From contig WAOQ01000046.1 of the NCBI GenBank assembly GCA_015521205.1, positions 1-33,715 of the forward strand: a stretch of DNA of 33,715 nucleotides, read 5' to 3'. The position numbers were made by a program, and so were the translations under genes. The notes under the pieces were generated by a model, which was not told the DNA's origin, searched no databases, and saw only the letters and a program-made list of their open reading frames with translations. Positions 1 through 9,398 of the stretch are shown here, in pieces. Source of the stretch: Desulfurococcales archaeon (GTDB taxonomy: Archaea; Thermoproteota; Thermoprotei_A; Sulfolobales; Acidilobaceae). Within the stretch, counting starts at the first letter, position 1, and every line of letters starts with the position of its first letter.

Positions 1-541
1 AGTAATTATCATATGAAATATAATAATTAGTATTTTCAATTAATTTATCACCTAAAAATAAAATTTCACTATCTACAGGTATGACTTTCGGTGACACATC
101 ATATACCATGATGGGATACGAGTATTGCACGCATGTTGAGCTAGTAAATAAATTCGAATTTTGTAAATTATCGATTGCAATAAAATATCCATTGTTCAGA
201 ACTATATACCGAGGCTCGCTTGTACTATTAATTTTTATGGCAATCGAGGCTCCAGGGAGGATAGTCTGGTTTAAACTCTCTTTTTGACCGTTTTCATACA
301 CTAATTCTTTGAGCTTTATCTCATATTCAGTGGGATTTGATACTACAATAATTGAATCGCTTATTTGTTCAGCTTTGACCGATGAAAGTTTTACTTCTTT
401 TATTTTTGAATCGAGATATGATGAGTAAATCTCAGTCTTTTCGTCGATATAACCGCTATAAATATATGTTAGATTTATCATTATGACAATCATTAATACT
501 GCACCTATCAATGAAGATATACCTGTTCTACTTCTATTCAT
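1..541 (-). CDS. Type IV pilin-like secreted protein, 3' end cut by window edge
   Basis: Manual translation of the minus strand from ATG at 541 is open to base 1 (180 codons): MNRSRTGISSLIGAVLMIVIMINLTYIYSGYIDEKTEIYSSYLDSK... A short basic N-terminus, then G, then a hydrophobic helix, is a class III (prepilin) signal. Absent from the ORF track because it has no stop inside the window. Confidence 0.6.
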   Translation of the reverse strand, partial: MNRSRTGISSLIGAVLMIVIMINLTYIYSGYIDEKTEIYSSYLDSKIKEVKLSSVKAEQISDSIIVVSNPTEYEIKLKELVYENGQKESLNQTILPGASIAIKINSTSEPRYIVLNNGYFIAIDNLQNSNLFTSSTCVQYSYPIMVYDVSPKVIPVDSEILFLGDKLIENTNYYISYDNY

Positions 542-666
542 CCCACCACACCCGACAATCATCTTCTTGATTATGACTTAATTCGCACCAACTGTAAGTT
601 TATGTTAGATGGCGTGAATGTTGAAAAAGAGGCCCAGAGAGGAATATGATTAGTGGGGATGAATAG

Positions 667-1482
667 GTGGAAGTAAAGATTAAGCAAGACGCTTATGGTA
701 GCATAGTTGTTAATGGAATTCCTATACCCTATATTGAGATTCCATTGTTATCGTTTCATCTCAAAAAGATAGATGTTAGTATATCTATATCTTCTTCAAG
801 TCGTAAGCCTCATACTGATATTTTGGAAAACACTGCTCTCTTCTGTACTAGTAGTAAAAATTATCTACAAAATTTTATTCGAAAACTGAGTGACATTTTT
901 GATATACATATAACTTGGAGCATAATTAAGCCTGGAGATCTTCCAGATCTTGCTGTTATATCGGCAATCTTAACCGCGTCTCTCTCTTCTCTTCATTCAT
1001 ACTTTAATGAGCAAATAGAGTTAGAGGAGATGCTCGAAATAGTCGAGGCCGTAAATAATGATTTAGGGATCCCACGATGGTGGAGCCGAGTAATAGAAGC
1101 CTCTATTCTTTCTTCGCACGCCATAAAACCAACAATCTACAGGCATAAACATGATTATATCATAATCGACGACATTCCAATTCAAATAGAGGTTACAATG
1201 CCACAAGCTAAACTGTGCATTGAAATGCCCCCAATGAAGACTCCACGGGGAGAAACGAATGTTGATATAAGAACTAGCATAGCTCGTATGTACTCAACAG
1301 TAATGACCGAGTCTATTATTGGGAAATCGTTTGGAATCAAAGAATTAAACAAGGTAGATCATTTCGTGATGGACTACTTATATGAGCTACCGTGCCAACC
1401 AACCAGTAAAGATTGCAAATTCATACCCTCAGCACCCTTCACGTTCCAACAAATCTGCCTAAGGAAAGAGGTGAAAACATGA
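667..1482 (+). CDS. Uncharacterised protein; possibly a highly divergent GHMP-kinase/mevalonate-pathway relative (by position)
   Basis: 271-aa ORF with ATGA overlap to the IPK start at 1479; first gene of an isoprenoid operon. No clear GLGSS motif. Confidence 0.45.
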   Translation: MEVKIKQDAYGSIVVNGIPIPYIEIPLLSFHLKKIDVSISISSSSRKPHTDILENTALFCTSSKNYLQNFIRKLSDIFDIHITWSIIKPGDLPDLAVISAILTASLSSLHSYFNEQIELEEMLEIVEAVNNDLGIPRWWSRVIEASILSSHAIKPTIYRHKHDYIIIDDIPIQIEVTMPQAKLCIEMPPMKTPRGETNVDIRTSIARMYSTVMTESIIGKSFGIKELNKVDHFVMDYLYELPCQPTSKDCKFIPSAPFTFQQICLRKEVKT

Positions 1483-2234
1483 ACAAGATAATAGTAGCCA
1501 AGATAGGTGGAAGCGTTTTCAGCGACAAATCAAAACCATACAGCCTACGCGAAACTATAATACATAGGTTAAGTGAGATCTTCGGAAAAGTATCAAAAGA
1601 AAATACCCTTGCATTAGTTCTAGGAGGAGGAAGCCACGGGCACGCTATAGTTCAAGAACTTTTAGAGAAGCATGGAAAACTCGAAAACTGGCATGTACCC
1701 ATAATAAATAGGGTCATGGAAAAACTCGCGATGAAAATAGTTGGTCTAATGGAATACAACGATTTAAGACCACTCATAATACATCCCCATAGCACATGTT
1801 TCTTCGCAAAAAATTCCTATCAATGTAACTTTGAAGTCGCGGTACAAGCGGTAAAGAGGAAAATCCACATACTTTCCTATGGAGATGCTATAGTTTCGGA
1901 TAGAGGAGCATACATTCTATCAGGAGACGATATAACCGTCGAACTTGCATTAAAGCTAGGTATAGACAGGATATTTTACTTAAGCAATGTAGATGGTATC
2001 ATGGATCAGACAGGAAGAGTCATAAAAGAAACATCGCTCAATTATCTGCTCAATAATATTACTATAACAGGCTCTTCAGGAATAGATGTTACAGGCGGTA
2101 TGCGTAAAAAAGTTGAAAGCCTAACAAAACTAACCAAAGGAACCGAAGTCTGCATAGTTAACGGGTTAAAACCCGAAATCGTGCGGAGTGCATTACTGGG
2201 AACACGGTGCAAAGGCACACTAATACATGTATAG
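1479..2234 (+). CDS. ipk: Isopentenyl phosphate kinase
   Basis: MNKIIVAKIGGSVFSDK..., LVLGGGSHGHAIVQE, LSGDDITVELALKLG, VTGGMRKKVE: amino-acid-kinase fold, archaeal IPK signature. ATG at 1479; the track ORF start at 1413 is over-extended. Confidence 0.9.
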   Translation: MNKIIVAKIGGSVFSDKSKPYSLRETIIHRLSEIFGKVSKENTLALVLGGGSHGHAIVQELLEKHGKLENWHVPIINRVMEKLAMKIVGLMEYNDLRPLIIHPHSTCFFAKNSYQCNFEVAVQAVKRKIHILSYGDAIVSDRGAYILSGDDITVELALKLGIDRIFYLSNVDGIMDQTGRVIKETSLNYLLNNITITGSSGIDVTGGMRKKVESLTKLTKGTEVCIVNGLKPEIVRSALLGTRCKGTLIHV

Positions 2235-2269
2235 CTGTAAGAAAGGCAAATCCTATATGACAGGAAAAG

Positions 2270-3457
2270 GTGGCGAAAATGGAACAACCGATAAAAATTG
2301 ATTTGAAGGACAGGAAACTAGATCACATAAAAATTTGTAATGAACGAAATGTTGAAGCCTCGGCCACTACCCTTCTAGAAAACGTTATGATAGAGCATAT
2401 GGCATTACCTGAAAACGATCTCGATGACATCGACACAAGAGTGTATTTCCTAAACAAAAAGATAAACGCCCCATTGATGATAGCAGCCATGACTGGAGGG
2501 CATCCTACGGCAGCAAAGATCAATGAAGAGCTAGCAAAAATAGCCGAGAAATACACCATACCCATAGGAGTAGGCAGTCAAAGAGCGGCAATAGAACATC
2601 CTAGACTAGCTTGGACTTTCAAAGTAGTTCGAGAAAACGCACCCTCGGTCCCGGTTATTGCAAACTTAGGAGCTCCACAATTTTCTCGCGGTTATTCAGT
2701 GAAGGAGGCAGAAGAAGCCGTCCAGATGATAGAAGCAGACGCTCTAGCTGTTCACTTAAACCCTTTACAGGAAGCATTCCAGCTGGAAGGAGATAACTGG
2801 TATAAAGATGTTCTAGTAAAAATAAAAGAACTAAATGACAGCCTACCGGTACCAGTAATCCTGAAAGAAACCGGTACGGGGATCTCTTATACGGTTGCCC
2901 GTACATCCTATAATCTAGGAATCAAATATTTCGACGTTTCGGGTTTAGGAGGGACCAATTGGGGGAAAGTAGAAGCAATAAGAGCAACGCTAAAGGGTAT
3001 AAAGGAGGCTCCAATGCGTATAAACGGATTCGGCGATTTCTGGGGGATACCAACAGCGTTTTCGATATTATCAACACGGATAGCAGCGCCCGACTCCACG
3101 ATCATCGCAAGCGGAGGCATACGGAACGGTCTAGACATAGCTAGAAGCATTGCTCTCGGAGCAGATTTAGCGGCCATGGCTTTACCAATTCTCCGCATAT
3201 TACTACACCGTGGAAGAAGCGGTTTAGAATCCTTTCTGGAACAACTATTCTACCAGATAAAAGTTGCTGTTTATCTTTCTGGTTCGAGGAACATCGATCA
3301 ACTAAAATGCAGTCCCAATATACTCCTATCAGGAGAACTTTTAGGACTTCTGAAACAACTATTACATCAAGTTAAACCAGACGCTGATATTATAACCAGT
3401 CTAACCCTCATAAAGTGTGTGAATAAACTGGAGGTGCCCAATGGATGGAGACTATGA
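2270..3457 (+). CDS. fni: Type 2 isopentenyl-diphosphate delta-isomerase
   Basis: RKLDHIKIC, PLMIAAMTGGHPTAAKINEELA, VGSQRAAIEHP, VILKETGTGISYTVA, ASGGIRNGLDIARSIALGAD: FMN-dependent IDI-2 motifs. Confidence 0.93.
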   Translation: MAKMEQPIKIDLKDRKLDHIKICNERNVEASATTLLENVMIEHMALPENDLDDIDTRVYFLNKKINAPLMIAAMTGGHPTAAKINEELAKIAEKYTIPIGVGSQRAAIEHPRLAWTFKVVRENAPSVPVIANLGAPQFSRGYSVKEAEEAVQMIEADALAVHLNPLQEAFQLEGDNWYKDVLVKIKELNDSLPVPVILKETGTGISYTVARTSYNLGIKYFDVSGLGGTNWGKVEAIRATLKGIKEAPMRINGFGDFWGIPTAFSILSTRIAAPDSTIIASGGIRNGLDIARSIALGADLAAMALPILRILLHRGRSGLESFLEQLFYQIKVAVYLSGSRNIDQLKCSPNILLSGELLGLLKQLLHQVKPDADIITSLTLIKCVNKLEVPNGWRL

Positions 3458-4452
3458 AACAGTTCTTGGACAAGTACAGAAACTTAATAGATCAAGAGCT
3501 AGATCAAATTGTTTCAGGAAAACCACCTATTCTTTACAACGCGGCAAGATGGCTCTTACTAGCCGGCGGCAAACGCATACGACCAGCATTAGCTCTAACA
3601 CTCGCCCATATGATATTAGGTCAGGAAGGAGAAAAGAATGTATTACCCTACGCCTTAGCGGTAGAACTAATACACAACTTCACCCTTATCCATGATGACA
3701 TCATAGACGAAGACGAGTACCGGAGAGGAGTTCCCACTGTACATGTAAAATATGGGAGAAACATGGCTATATTGGCCGGCGATCTCCTCTTCTCCCTCTC
3801 TTTCGAGAAACCTTTATCGGAAACAATGAAAAATAGGACAGATCCTGCCCGTGCTGTAAGAGCTATGCATATAATTGCGAGGGCTACACGCATATTGGCA
3901 GAAGGGCAAACCTTAGACATATCATTCGAGAAAACATGGGATGTTAACCTGCAAGAATATCTTAAGATGATCTACATGAAAACAGGTGCACTAATAGAGG
4001 CTGCCCTGGGCGCTGCAGCGGTTATCACCGGTCTTCAAGAAAAACACATTGAAAACGCCATGCTTTACGGTAGGAATGTGGGTGTTGCCTTCCAAATCCG
4101 CGATGACATACTTGGAACATTCGGTGATCCTGCGAAAACCGGGAAACCGGTTTACAACGATCTGAGAAAAGCGAAAAAGACGGTACTTGTAATTTATGCT
4201 ATTAACAATTTAGAAGGGGAAGAGAGAAACGAACTAATAGAAATACTTGAAAGCAAAACTGATGATCTCCAAAAACTCAAGAAAGCCGCAGAACTTATTC
4301 GCTCCTCCGGAGCATTGGAATATGCTGAGAAACTTGCTGAGCATTATGTACAAGAAGCTGTTGAGGCTATCAAAAAGATACCAGCTCAAAAAGAGGAAGC
4401 TCGGAAAGCTCTAGTAGAGTTTGCATGGTTTACCGTTAAGAGGGATAAATAG
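3445..4452 (+). CDS. Geranylgeranyl/polyprenyl diphosphate synthase
   Basis: GGKRIRPALALTLAHM, first aspartate-rich motif LIHDDIIDEDEYRRGVPT, second motif FQIRDDILGTFGD. Confidence 0.93.
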   Translation: METMKQFLDKYRNLIDQELDQIVSGKPPILYNAARWLLLAGGKRIRPALALTLAHMILGQEGEKNVLPYALAVELIHNFTLIHDDIIDEDEYRRGVPTVHVKYGRNMAILAGDLLFSLSFEKPLSETMKNRTDPARAVRAMHIIARATRILAEGQTLDISFEKTWDVNLQEYLKMIYMKTGALIEAALGAAAVITGLQEKHIENAMLYGRNVGVAFQIRDDILGTFGDPAKTGKPVYNDLRKAKKTVLVIYAINNLEGEERNELIEILESKTDDLQKLKKAAELIRSSGALEYAEKLAEHYVQEAVEAIKKIPAQKEEARKALVEFAWFTVKRDK

Positions 4453-4943
4453 TGGAAGAAATGGCCAATCCTTACTCATTCCCTCTTCTTTACGTTGAAA
4501 CAAGTAGTGTGGGCGAATTCTGGGTCTGCGGAAACATTTTCACGGCGAAAAAACTTACTGGCTTATGTAAGCCGTTCAAGCAAGCATTATACGAGGAAGC
4601 CCTTACTGAGGTTATCAATCTACAAGAAGGAAGAATACTAAAAACGTTCTGCGTTTTACTCCCTGATAGAGAAAAGGCACTCTACCTTAGGAAGGGTACC
4701 AGGGTTTCTTTGATTGATGTCAAAGGAAAAAAGACGGTTATCAGTGTTAGGGAAGGCGAACCCGTAAACCCTAAAACAATAATAGCACACACGATAACCA
4801 CGTCTGGTTCGTCGAGAACGATTAGAGCGGGGACTTATGGTATTGTTGTCTTCATAGGAGTGGTAAGCCACAAAAACCCAGAACACTACCTTGTGGCTAT
4901 AGCTGGTGAAGAGGATGTCAAAATACTCGAGAGAGGAGATTGA
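4452..4943 (+). CDS. Conserved archaeal hypothetical protein (DUF2118-like by recollection)
   Basis: 163-aa ORF tightly packed between the GGPP synthase and gltX genes; family assignment tentative. Confidence 0.5.
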   Translation: MEEMANPYSFPLLYVETSSVGEFWVCGNIFTAKKLTGLCKPFKQALYEEALTEVINLQEGRILKTFCVLLPDREKALYLRKGTRVSLIDVKGKKTVISVREGEPVNPKTIIAHTITTSGSSRTIRAGTYGIVVFIGVVSHKNPEHYLVAIAGEEDVKILERGD

Positions 4944-6630
4944 GCGGATAACATGGGCCTATGCGTTAAAAAATGCCCTAGATCACGACGGAAAGGCTCA
5001 AGTAAAAAGCGTTATTTCAAAGCTTATAGCTGAGAAGAAAGAATTGAAGGCATATATCCGAGAGATCATACCAATAATCAGACAAGTTGTAGAGCAGGTA
5101 AACAATCTAAGCATAGAGGAACAAGAAAGAATGTTTGAATCCTACGCAGAATTGGTGAAAGAAAAAGAGAAACAAGGCAAAAAAACACTACCACCACTCC
5201 CAGGCGCAGAGCCAGGGAAGGTAAAAACAAGGTTTGCGCCGAACCCCGACTTTGTAATACACCTAGGAAATGCGCGGCCTGCTATACTCAGTCACGAATA
5301 TGCACGCATGTACAAAGGGAAATTTATTCTTCGATTCGAAGATACTGACCCCAGAACGAAGTCTCCACTTGGAGACGTGTACTCTTTGATTAAAGAAGAC
5401 TTGAACTGGCTAGGAATTGATTGGGATGAAGAATATATTCAGTCAAAGCGCTTGCCGATATATTACGAGATAGCAAGGAAGTTGATACGGAAAGGAGGAG
5501 CCTACATAGACACGTGTCCCAGAGAAGTTTCTAGAGAACTAATAGTAAAAGGCAGGGCATGCCCCACAAGGGATAATCCTATAGAATGGCATCTAGAACA
5601 ATTCGAGAAAATGGTTGAAGGAGAATATGGAGAGGGAGAAGCAGTATTACGAGTTAAAACTGACCTCTCTCATCCCGACCTAAGCGTACGAGATTGGGTA
5701 GCTATAAGAATAATCGATACCACAAAATATCCCCATCCTATAGTGGGTAGCAAATACTTTGCCTGGCCTACCTATAATTTTGCAGTATCAATAGATGATT
5801 ATATGATGGGTGTAACACACATACTGCGTGGAAAGGAACATCAACAAAACACACTCAAACAAATGTACCTTTTCGATCATCTAGAATGGAAGTATCCCAT
5901 AGCTATACATTTTGGTAGGTTGCATCTTGAGGACTTCATAATGAGCAAATCACTAATCCGTAAGCTGTTATCTGAGAATCCAGATAAGTTCTGGGGATAC
6001 GATGATCCCAGATTCGGCACTATACGGGGGCTACGTAGAAGGGGTATACTACCAGAGGCTATTCGCCAGCTAATACTCGAAGTCGGCATAAAGGGAACTG
6101 ATTCTAGGGTAAGCTTCTCGAATCTAGCAGCAATAAACAGGAAACTCCTTGATGAGAAAGCTCACAGAATAATGTTCGTTAGCAATCCCTTGAAAGTTCA
6201 GGTAACCGGCTTTGACGAGATTATAGCAAAAATCCCAGTACACCCGTCCATTAAGGTACACAGGGTATACAAAGTGAGAAGCGGTTCCGAGATATGGATT
6301 AACAAGGATGATCTAGGGCACAAACAGCTCAGATTAATAGGGCTTGGGAACTTTGAAGTCGATGGAAAACGCTTGACATTTATAGGAAACGATGTCTCCT
6401 ACGCAAAGAAAAATAAGCTGCCCATAATTCAGTGGGTTCCAGCCGAGTCTAGCGTGGAAACCCGGGTGTATAAGCCTATAGGGCTCGAGTTTGAGGTGGA
6501 AGAGGGACTGGCAGAGCCTGGGCTCCTAGAGTATAAGCCTGGCGACCAATTACAATTTATAAGATACGGGTTCATCAGAATCGATACCTTGGAAAAACCA
6601 CGGGTAAACGTGGTGTTTTCCCATGAATAA
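4915..6630 (+). CDS. gltX: Glutamyl-tRNA synthetase (archaeal type)
   Basis: KVKTRFAPNPDFVIHLGNARPAILSHEYARMYKGKFILRFEDTDP (HIGH-like motif), FIMSKS (KMSKS-like). Likely start ATG 4915. Confidence 0.94.
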   Translation: MSKYSREEIERITWAYALKNALDHDGKAQVKSVISKLIAEKKELKAYIREIIPIIRQVVEQVNNLSIEEQERMFESYAELVKEKEKQGKKTLPPLPGAEPGKVKTRFAPNPDFVIHLGNARPAILSHEYARMYKGKFILRFEDTDPRTKSPLGDVYSLIKEDLNWLGIDWDEEYIQSKRLPIYYEIARKLIRKGGAYIDTCPREVSRELIVKGRACPTRDNPIEWHLEQFEKMVEGEYGEGEAVLRVKTDLSHPDLSVRDWVAIRIIDTTKYPHPIVGSKYFAWPTYNFAVSIDDYMMGVTHILRGKEHQQNTLKQMYLFDHLEWKYPIAIHFGRLHLEDFIMSKSLIRKLLSENPDKFWGYDDPRFGTIRGLRRRGILPEAIRQLILEVGIKGTDSRVSFSNLAAINRKLLDEKAHRIMFVSNPLKVQVTGFDEIIAKIPVHPSIKVHRVYKVRSGSEIWINKDDLGHKQLRLIGLGNFEVDGKRLTFIGNDVSYAKKNKLPIIQWVPAESSVETRVYKPIGLEFEVEEGLAEPGLLEYKPGDQLQFIRYGFIRIDTLEKPRVNVVFSHE

Positions 6631-7078
6631 AAATGAAGATGAAGGAGAAGGAAGGTTTTGTTTGGAAAAAAATATAAAAAACACCATAGCTATTATTGAA
6701 CTTTTATTAGCAGCTGTCTTAGCAGCTACAATTCTAATTGCCACATTTAAGATAGCACTAGACCTTAAAGATCTTATCTCGGCATCCTATTTTGAAAAAA
6801 CCGTCTTCCTCCATATACTTGACTCTATTTTATTGACAATATTAGCCATAGATCTAATGCGAACACTGGTAACTGCTGTTATAAGAAAACAAATGCCTAT
6901 CTCCATAGTTGTAGAGGTAGCAATACTAGCATTGCTCAGGGAGTTAATAGCAATTGAAATCAAGAACCCGTCTAATGCCAGGATATTAACGTTTGGTATG
7001 GTTCTCGCATTACTGGTTGTCGCCTGGATCGGGATAAACTGGTTTAGGATAAAAGTTATGGAACAAAAATCAGTTTAA
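6623..7078 (+). CDS. PsiE-like small membrane protein
   Basis: Four hydrophobic segments with ILDSILLTILAIDLMRTL...VEVAILALLRELIAIEIKNPS, characteristic of the phosphate-starvation-inducible E family. Confidence 0.7.
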   Translation: MNKNEDEGEGRFCLEKNIKNTIAIIELLLAAVLAATILIATFKIALDLKDLISASYFEKTVFLHILDSILLTILAIDLMRTLVTAVIRKQMPISIVVEVAILALLRELIAIEIKNPSNARILTFGMVLALLVVAWIGINWFRIKVMEQKSV

Positions 7079-7165
7079 TGGCGCCGGGGGCGGGATTCGA
7101 ACCCGCGCGGGCTTCTGCCCACTGGCTCTCCAGGCCAGCCCCTTAAACCGCTCGGGCACCCCGGC
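7079..7165 (-). tRNA. tRNA-Ser(GGA), CCA encoded
   Basis: Minus strand GCCGGGGTGCCCGAGCGGTTTAAGGGGCTGGCCTGGAGAGCCAGTGGGCAGAAGCCCGCGCGGGTTCGAATCCCGCCCCCGGCGCCA. 7-bp acceptor GCCGGGG/CCCCGGC, anticodon stem CTGGC/GCCAG with loop CTGGAGA, long variable arm, GGTTCGAATCC T-arm. Confidence 0.97.
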
Positions 7166-7240
7166 AATGCTAGAGGTTTCTCCCAACTATTGATTGTTTC
7201 AATATAACGTTTTAAGAGCTTACGCCGGGGGCTTCATTGT

Positions 7241-8329
7241 TTACATACCGTTTTTACTCTTTTTCTTCCAAAGACTAGGATAAACCCCGGGTTCCATAAT
7301 GACTCTCTTAGTCTTTGCCACTAACCCACGCTCCATATCTCTTATTTGTTCAGCATCGACCAACGCCTGTGCCAAGGCTACAAGTTCTCCCTTGAGTGTA
7401 AAAATAGCCACTGTGTCACCTTTCTTTATATCTGACTCTACCATAACAACACCTGGTACAGCGAGATCTGCACCATGGGCTATCGCATCGACCGCCGAAT
7501 CTCTCACCACTATCTTTGGAATATGGCAGGTCGAGAATTCTACTGGTAAGATGATTTTTCTCAGTAAATCTTCTCGTCCCTCGACCTTATACATGTATAG
7601 AGCTTCATTTACTTCTTGTAATCTGTAAAGGCTCTTTCTCTCAGTAAAAGGGCCGGTACGTATTCTACGTAATTCCCTCATATGTGCCCCGACTCCAAGG
7701 AGTATCCCGGCGTCATGGCATATTTTCCTCATATATGTTCCTGCCTCACTATCTATGAGAAGTAATGCGTATCTGCCAGTGTATTCTAGCAATTCTATCT
7801 TGTTTACTGTTTTCACACGGACGGTTCGTTTAACGGAGCTTCGAAGCGGTGGTCTTTGATAGATCCGTCCTTCGAGAAGCTTCAATGTCTCTCTTAATTT
7901 ATTTTCATCTACTTTCGCATGTAATTGCATTACACAAACATACGTCTTTGATGAGTGTATTATGTTGCCAATCACTTTGGTTGCTCGTTCCAAAGCCACG
8001 GGCAGGACTCCGGTGACTTTTGGGTATCCCCGCGGCGTACCCGGTCTATGCCTGGGTTATCGCCGCTCTAGGGTTCCCCCGTGTCCTGCCCGTTTGAGGT
8101 TGAACATCCTCTTTATCCATGCAACTACCTCATGACTGGTTGGGCCGGGAGGTTTGTCTAGGTTGATCACTCCCAAACGAATATGTTCGTCTAGTGATCG
8201 TTTTACTGGTATTTTCCCATAACTGTAATCGGTTTCTTCGTCTTTGATTTTTATCCACTCAGGCCTTCTTTCACAGAAATTCCTTACCGATTCGATGAAC
8301 TGCAAACCTGGCTCTTGCATTGAGTACAC
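7241..8329 (-). CDS. cbf5: H/ACA RNP pseudouridine synthase Cbf5, split by an archaeal intron: join(8329..8068, 8025..7241) on the minus strand
   Basis: Exon 1 ends ...[31 protein letters not shown]; exon 2 gives [21 protein letters not shown]... Spliced length 1047 nt (divisible by 3) restores the TruB/Cbf5 motif GHGGTLDPKVTG. Confidence 0.95.
8026..8067 (-). other. Archaeal bulge-helix-bulge (BHB) intron in the cbf5 pre-mRNA, 42 nt
   Basis: Minus strand ...CCCT-AG^A-GCGGCG...CGCCGC-GGGG-AU^A-CCC... Central 4-bp helix CCCU/GGGG flanked by 3-nt bulges AGA and AUA, inner helix GCGGCG/CGCCGC. Cutting after bulge position 2 on each side gives in-frame CUA GAC CCA AAA. Unspliced sequence has an in-frame TAA. 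Confidence 0.92.
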
Positions 8330-8447
8330 CTCACAACCGCCTAAATTCCCGGTTATCGAGTGTTCAGTTAGGACACATAAGAATTTAGATCCAAATACAA
8401 CGGGGATTGCGGATGAGCCTCTTGTTAGGGATAGGACGGTTAGGGTC

Positions 8448-8738
8448 TTAGAAGAGGGAAGCTTCTATTTTGACTGGTTCCCTCATGTAATCAGTCAAAC
8501 CAGCTGAGGTTATAGCATTTAGTACTTCCTCGTCAGAAGCCCCCTTCTCGATATCTATCTTTTTGCTGGTAGGCTCTATGTGGTCTATGTTAACCCTCCT
8601 TCTCCTAACACCTGTTAGTGTCTTTGGACCTGTAACTAGTACGAAGTTCTCATCAATAATATCGACGATTACACATTTTCTACCTGCTTCACGTCCCCTA
8701 GTTTTTACACATATCCTACCTATCTCAATGGCCGGCAT
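8448..8738 (-). CDS. rpl14e: Ribosomal protein L14e (eL14)
   Basis: [39 protein letters not shown]...[14 protein letters not shown]: eL14 KOW-type start. Confidence 0.93.
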   Translation of the reverse strand: MPAIEIGRICVKTRGREAGRKCVIVDIIDENFVLVTGPKTLTGVRRRRVNIDHIEPTSKKIDIEKGASDEEVLNAITSAGLTDYMREPVKIEASLF

Positions 8739-8804
8739 TCCAGCTCAACCTCGCATATAGATCCCTTGGTAGCTGGGTGATGGATGGTTAGTAAACACCT
8801 GGTT

Positions 8805-9398
8805 TTAAACTTTCCAGCCCTTCCTCTTCAATACACTCTCGACGAAAACCCGTATAGTCCTGTATACCTCTTCGATAGATGCTTTAGAAGTGTCGATTAC
8901 CATGTCGAAACCACTGTATATATTCACGTCTATACCGTAAAATTTGAGATATCTATGATATTGGCTCTCCTCACGGGAGATAGTCTCTTCGATAACGTCG
9001 TTTTTCTCGCGTCCTGAAATTCTGCCTAACCTAACATCCAGAGGAGCATTAAGGAATATCGATACATCGGCTATATCCTTTAAGACCCACGCGGTTAGAT
9101 GACCTTCTATTACGCCACCACATCTTGTGGCTCGCTTCATGGTTGTCTCGTCTATTAGTAGATCAATAGATGGATCTTTCTCCGCAAGCCGACTCATCTC
9201 ATCTAATCTTAAACCCTTACTAGATGCTATTTCACGGAAAATTTGTCCAGCAGAATGATAGGGTAGGTTTAGATCTTGGGCAAGCCTTTTCGAATAAGTG
9301 GTCTTCCCACTCCCTGGGGGACCGCTTATAACGACTATGGGCTTCCTTCCTCGACCATTACACTCCGCTTGATCAAATTTGCCAGGCACTCTGTACAT
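8805..9398 (-). CDS. cmk: Cytidylate kinase (start uncertain, overlaps rpl34e)
   Basis: VVISGPPGSGKTTYSKRLAQDLNLPYHSAGQIFREIA...VIEGHLTAWVLKD...IFLNAPLDVRLGRISGRE: archaeal CMP kinase. Confidence 0.9.
   Translation of the reverse strand: MYRVPGKFDQAECNGRGRKPIVVISGPPGSGKTTYSKRLAQDLNLPYHSAGQIFREIASSKGLRLDEMSRLAEKDPSIDLLIDETTMKRATRCGGVIEGHLTAWVLKDIADVSIFLNAPLDVRLGRISGREKNDVIEETISREESQYHRYLKFYGIDVNIYSGFDMVIDTSKASIEEVYRTIRVFVESVLKRKGWKV

Noticed and set aside
418-440. ATGATGAGTAAATCTCAG, C/D-like motif
   Set aside because: Lies inside the minus-strand pilin-like coding sequence; no terminal stem and no proper D box.
2042-3198. Antisense ORFs (2042..2287, 2323..2565, 2655..2906, 2908..3198) opposite ipk/fni
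   Set aside because: Shadow ORFs of a conserved gene; no recognisable domains or independent signals.
8379-8455. GTTAGGG-ATAGGACG-GTTAGGG direct repeat and GGATGAGCC motif between rpl14e and cbf5, possible sRNA
   Set aside because: Only two 7-mer copies, no D box or convincing stem; too weak.
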